A stretch of 64,000 bases of DNA from Psychrobacillus sp. BL-248-WT-3 (lineage in GTDB: Bacteria > Bacillota > Bacilli > Bacillales_A > Planococcaceae). Both the position numbers and the translations under genes were made by a program. The DNA lies in the NCBI RefSeq assembly GCF_012843435.1, contig NZ_JABAFC010000001.1, positions 124,001 through 188,000 on the forward strand, read 5' to 3'. The notes beneath the pieces are model-generated. The model did not search any database and was not told the origin of the DNA. It saw only the letters and a list, made by a program, of their open reading frames with translations. The first letter of the stretch is position 1. Every line of letters begins with the position of its first letter. This document shows, in pieces, positions 60,631 through 64,000 of this stretch.

Positions 60631-61566
60631 ATGATTAACTATTGGAGAATGTTTATATTTGTAGTTATCTCTCTTCTTTTGTTTGGATGTAACGAAGATG
60701 TGGAAAAACCAGAAATATTGCTGGATGAAAATCCTGTGATTTTAGAGCACAACGGTCAGCAATTTGAATTATACAAATTTTATGATGAATACGAGAACTT
60801 TATCGAGAAGGCAGAAAAAGAACCAGATAATATAAAAGTATTATTTCAGCAAGAAGTCATGAAAGCCTTCGGTGAAAGCACAAACCATACAGTTTCTTTA
60901 TATGAAGAAATATCAGAACCCACAAAGATAGATGAAGTTAGGGAATATCTTACGCAATTGAGAGCACAAGAAGATGATATAGACAGATGGATTAAAGAAG
61001 CTCTAGAGGATTCGGGAGACAAGCTCCCAGGAGAAGACAAGAAAGTTTATATATTTCCTTCCTTTAGTGAGGAAGTTTCTTTAAAAGAATTAGAATATGT
61101 GAGTGGATTAGCGATAGATAAAGAAGGTTTTATTTTAATGATAAATCCTCTTTTTACAGAGCGCTCTCTAAAGTATACCGTGGCACATGAATATCATCAT
61201 ACGGTTGCAATGGAAAGTGGCCGTGCTAAGACCTTGCTAGAGCGAAGTGTGTTGGAGGGAAAGGCAGATACGTTTGCAAAAATCATTTATCCAGAAATGG
61301 AACCAGCTTGGCTACAGCCTCTTTCCGGTTATTATAAGGAGCATGGGTGGGAGGTTTTCATGGAAAACTTGAACTCCGAGGAATCAGAAATATGGAATTT
61401 CCTTTTCATTGGTAATCATTTTAAAGGGATAGCTAAATGGACTAATTACAAGATTGGTTATGAGATTATGCAAAACTTTTTGAAAGAAAACCGTGACGTT
61501 TCAATAGGGGAATGGACCAAAATGTCAGCACAAGACATACTAGCTAAGAGTCAATATACGGACTAA
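60631..61566 (+). CDS. Lipoprotein zinc metallopeptidase, DUF2268
   Basis: Predicted lipoprotein of 311 residues. Signal: basic start, hydrophobic stretch and lipobox LLLFGC with Cys20. The catalytic motif HEYHHTVAM lies near residue 189 with a Glu in VLEGKADTFA near 211 as likely third ligand; this is the gluzincin-like layout of DUF2268 proteins, which includes YjaZ of Bacillus. It should act outside the cell membrane, and its substrate is unknown. Start ATG behind GGGGGAAATTA. Next gene is a kinase-like protein 100 nt on. Confidence 0.85.
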   Translation: MINYWRMFIFVVISLLLFGCNEDVEKPEILLDENPVILEHNGQQFELYKFYDEYENFIEKAEKEPDNIKVLFQQEVMKAFGESTNHTVSLYEEISEPTKIDEVREYLTQLRAQEDDIDRWIKEALEDSGDKLPGEDKKVYIFPSFSEEVSLKELEYVSGLAIDKEGFILMINPLFTERSLKYTVAHEYHHTVAMESGRAKTLLERSVLEGKADTFAKIIYPEMEPAWLQPLSGYYKEHGWEVFMENLNSEESEIWNFLFIGNHFKGIAKWTNYKIGYEIMQNFLKENRDVSIGEWTKMSAQDILAKSQYTD

Positions 61567-61666
61567 AGAGAGCGTAGGAGATTACCATGAATTTACTTTC
61601 TCAACTTACAAAGCCGAGAACTTTTTAAAAATGTGAATTTGAATTTCTTATGGAAGGAGAACGAAA

Positions 61667-62536
61667 ATGAGATATGCACAATCATTAGTGTTAGACGGTG
61701 TGTCCTTTCAGTTAAAAGAACATCATGATTTTAAATGGCTGAACGATTTTGGAGAGGTTTTTTGTGTCTTTGATCGGCAAGATTCAGGTAATATCTCATT
61801 TGGTGTACAGAAGGGGAATGTGAAAAGGTTTATAAAATATGCTGGTGCTCAAACTATAAACTATGCGGGAGATCTTAAAGAAGCCATTAAAAAACTCAAA
61901 AATGCAAAGGATGTGTATAAAGAGTTAGAACATCCTTACCTAGTTAAACTAGTGGATCATTTAGAGCTCCGGGAAGGGTTTGTACTAGTATTCGAATGGT
62001 TTGATGGATTAAATATACAAAAAAATGTTGAACTAAATTCTGCTTGTCAGAGATTTAAAAAACTTCCACTTGAATTACGCTTACAATCTCTTTCAACTAT
62101 TTTTGAATTTCACGTTCATGTAGAAAAAAATAATTATGTAGCGATAGACTTTTACGATGGAAGCATCTTATATGACTTTAAACAAAATATAACTAAAATA
62201 TGTGACGTGGATCTATACCAAGTAAAACCGTTTTATAACCAAGTAGGAAGGCTTTGGGGCTCTTCCAGATTTATGTCACCAGAAGAGTTTACCATTGCAT
62301 CCGAAATTGATGGTCGATCCAATGTTTTCAATATGGGAGCCATGGCATTCGCTTTAGTTGGTGGAGCTCTTGACCGTTCCTATGATACGTGGGAAGCAGG
62401 GAGAGAATTATATCAGGTCGCTAAGAAAGCAGTGGAAAAGAATAGAAACAATCGTTATGCATCAGTAATAGATTTCTATACTGAATGGAAGTTTTACGTA
62501 GAGGAATATGGTACTGATCCTCCCCAAAAAGTGTAA
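61667..62536 (+). CDS. Divergent eukaryotic-type protein kinase
   Basis: Cytoplasmic kinase-like protein of 289 residues. Possible ATP-site Lys in RFIKYAG near 64, Glu in LEHPYLVKLVDH near 94, hinge VLVFEWFDG near 110; the catalytic loop reads AIDFYDGSILYDF near 161-173 in place of HRDLKPxN, keeping the Asp; the DFG position is CDVD near 181. The Gly-rich loop is degenerate. The C-lobe has RFMSPEE near 205, like the APE motif region, and FNMGAMAFALVGG. Activity is therefore uncertain: it may be a weak kinase or pseudokinase. No transmembrane helix or PASTA domain. Start ATG behind GGAAGGAG. Confidence 0.75.
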   Translation: MRYAQSLVLDGVSFQLKEHHDFKWLNDFGEVFCVFDRQDSGNISFGVQKGNVKRFIKYAGAQTINYAGDLKEAIKKLKNAKDVYKELEHPYLVKLVDHLELREGFVLVFEWFDGLNIQKNVELNSACQRFKKLPLELRLQSLSTIFEFHVHVEKNNYVAIDFYDGSILYDFKQNITKICDVDLYQVKPFYNQVGRLWGSSRFMSPEEFTIASEIDGRSNVFNMGAMAFALVGGALDRSYDTWEAGRELYQVAKKAVEKNRNNRYASVIDFYTEWKFYVEEYGTDPPQKV

Positions 62537-62568
62537 TAGCTGTAACCTGGATTTAAAAGTATAGAGCG

Positions 62569-62603
62569 TGCCTCTTGCATAGTTACTGCAAGAGGCATTT
62601 TTG
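62569..62603 (+). terminator. Terminator after the kinase gene
   Basis: TGCCTCTTGCA / TGCAAGAGGCA perfect stem with 7-nt loop, then TTTTTG. Confidence 0.9.
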
Positions 62604-62966
62604 TTTACACTTTTTCCGTATGATAGAAATGAATCAGTTTCTAGAAAATTATATTTTTGTATCTAAAAGGAATAAGAACTAGCTAGATAGAATAATAAAA
62701 GTAGCTTATGCTCATCCAATTAACTTTCTAGGTTAGTTAATGCATAACTTCTAAAAAAGAATATTTGATTAGCAAACTATTTAATGAAATTAATGAGATT
62801 ATAAACAAAAAAGAGTCTTTGTAACTGAAGCAAACACCGTGTTTGAAAAAGAGAGAAATCGGGGAAATAGAAAGATGAGACCTTTTGAAACATAAGAAAA
62901 AATCAAAGATAATTATCACAACTATTTTATATCTTACCTATACCTGGGAGAAAAGGACAGAGCGCC
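62604..62966 (+). other. AT-rich spacer before the amidohydrolase gene
   Basis: No ORF or structured element recognised. The amidohydrolase start has GGGAGAAAAGGA upstream near 62947-62958. Confidence 0.4.
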
Positions 62967-64000
62967 ATGGAGAATGCAGTATTATTATTAAAAAATGTTA
63001 ATGTAGTAGATGTAATTACTGGGAAAATTACTTATTCACATCTTCTTATCCAAAATGGCTATATTACTAGAATTTTTTCTGCCCACAAGCAGATTGGTAA
63101 TATTCATAAAAAAGCGGTTATTTATGATTTGAAAAGAAAGTATGTAATACCAGGTTTAATTGATATGCACGTACATATGAAAAAGGATTATGCTCCTATT
63201 TTTACTGCAGCGGGCGTTACAACCGTTCGTAATACGGGCGGAAATGTTGGTGAATTAGAAAACCTAATACATGCGAATGACGGTGCACCAACACCAAGAG
63301 TTATTTCCTCAGATAGAATTATCGATGGACCACCTGGGTTGTGGGGTGAAAATAGTCCATGGAACATAAATGTAAATGATGCACAGAGTGCTAGAGCAGA
63401 GGTTAGAAGGCAGGTTGAAGCTGGTGCTGATTTCATTAAGGTGTATGGGTGGTTATCGAAAGAAATAATGGAAGTAGTCGTCGATGAAGCAAAAAAACAT
63501 CAGAGAGAAGTCAGTTGTGATTTAATACATTCCGTAGATGTAACTGCAACGGATGCTGCTAAAATGGGTATTAAATGGAACGAGCATGCTTCAGGTATTT
63601 TAAAAGATCTTTTCCCAGAATGGACCATGCAAGCAAATGAAGACGTATGGAAGGATATTGACTGGGAGAATCCTGATGAGAAAAAGATTAGAGATGTTTG
63701 TAAAGTATTGGTGGAATATAATGTTGTGCTTTGTCCGACAATGGTTTTGTATGACCAAGCCAATTTAATGCGGAATTACTGGTATTCTGAAGAAAAGATA
63801 ATGGACAAAATTAAAGAGAATTCGGTGTTAATGCAGCATTGGAGACGCTTTATTGAAAATACAAGTTCATTGAGTATATTAGGAATGCAACATACCTTTA
63901 ACAAAGCTATTACCAAAGCTTATTTTGACTTAGGGGGCCTAGTGGTAGCTGGTACTGATACTCCTGCTGGTATTTTCACATTTCCTGGTATGGCGCTTCA
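62967..64000 (+). CDS. Amidohydrolase family protein, 3' truncated by the window
   Basis: The frame is open from ATG 62967 to the right edge (344 codons). Metal-dependent hydrolase of the imidazolonepropionase/prolidase-like amidohydrolase group: beta-sandwich start VNVVDVITGK, metal motif GLIDMHVHMKK near 64-75 (HxH), Lys in ADFIKVYGW near 155 (carboxylated lysine position), His residues in CDLIHSVD near 183 and NEHASG near 203, and Asp in VAGTDTPAG near 330. No signal peptide. Substrate unknown. AAAAGGA lies about 10 nt upstream. Confidence 0.85.
   Translation, partial: MENAVLLLKNVNVVDVITGKITYSHLLIQNGYITRIFSAHKQIGNIHKKAVIYDLKRKYVIPGLIDMHVHMKKDYAPIFTAAGVTTVRNTGGNVGELENLIHANDGAPTPRVISSDRIIDGPPGLWGENSPWNINVNDAQSARAEVRRQVEAGADFIKVYGWLSKEIMEVVVDEAKKHQREVSCDLIHSVDVTATDAAKMGIKWNEHASGILKDLFPEWTMQANEDVWKDIDWENPDEKKIRDVCKVLVEYNVVLCPTMVLYDQANLMRNYWYSEEKIMDKIKENSVLMQHWRRFIENTSSLSILGMQHTFNKAITKAYFDLGGLVVAGTDTPAGIFTFPGMAL

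Overview
The window comes from a low-GC, endospore-forming Gram-positive bacterium of the Bacillales. Gene order follows the B. subtilis yqgS-yqgY / comG / gcv / yqhL-M / efp / spoIIIA / accBC / nusB-folD-xseAB-ispA-dxs / ahrC-recN-spoIVB-spo0A / bkd stretch, but with losses and insertions. The order, the frequent TTG starts and the very AT-rich spacers suggest a Planococcaceae member such as Psychrobacillus or Lysinibacillus. That placement is an inference from layout; there is no rRNA or tRNA here to confirm it.

Layout. 1-4 kb: end of a lipoteichoic-acid-synthase-like gene, a lipoprotein, a metallo-beta-lactamase hydrolase and two small membrane proteins. 3.3-8.5 kb: a cysteine-rich SufR-like regulator divergent from the seven-gene comG pseudopilus operon, then shikimate kinase. 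8.5-12.8 kb: tandem glycine riboswitch with its terminator and gcvT-gcvPA-gcvPB. 12.8-18.3 kb: accessory region with a 20-bp-period repeat array, a SUFU-domain protein, a fused two-domain oligopeptide-type permease overlapping an alpha/beta hydrolase, and a BCS1-like AAA ATPase. 18.3-24.9 kb: rhodanese, octanoyltransferase LipM, a class II ribonucleotide reductase behind two NrdR boxes, YqhR, an Xaa-Pro peptidase and EF-P. 25.1-27.9 kb: a spoIIIA operon that begins at spoIIIAC directly behind a sigma-E-like promoter. 28.5-42.3 kb: fatty-acid, folate, isoprenoid, DNA-repair and sporulation housekeeping genes up to spo0A. 43.7-54.7 kb: a DUF342 protein, a GDPD phosphodiesterase and the branched-chain keto acid dehydrogenase operon with its regulator. 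54.7-64 kb: a second tandem array (21-bp period), a flavin monooxygenase, a CPBP protease, a YolD-like protein, a divergent LysR/citrate synthase pair, an SDR, a lipoprotein metallopeptidase, a divergent protein kinase and the start of an amidohydrolase.

How the genes connect. LipM supplies octanoyl groups for the lipoylated GcvH (not in the window) and BkdB. Leucine dehydrogenase and the BKD complex make branched acyl-CoA, the primers for branched fatty acids, which AccBC supports with malonyl-CoA. SpoIIIA, SpoIVB and Spo0A belong to one developmental programme.

Main points for a second look: (1) the spoIIIA operon lacks spoIIIAA and spoIIIAB and carries strongly shortened AE, AF and AG; (2) BkdR has lost the GAFTGA loop and the bkd operon shows no -24/-12 promoter, suggesting escape from sigma-54 control; (3) two intergenic arrays of a constant core plus a variable ~7-nt spacer share a two-helical-turn period but have different cores; (4) a fused OppB-OppC-type permease has no ATPase nearby; (5) comGF has no standard start codon for its transmembrane segment.
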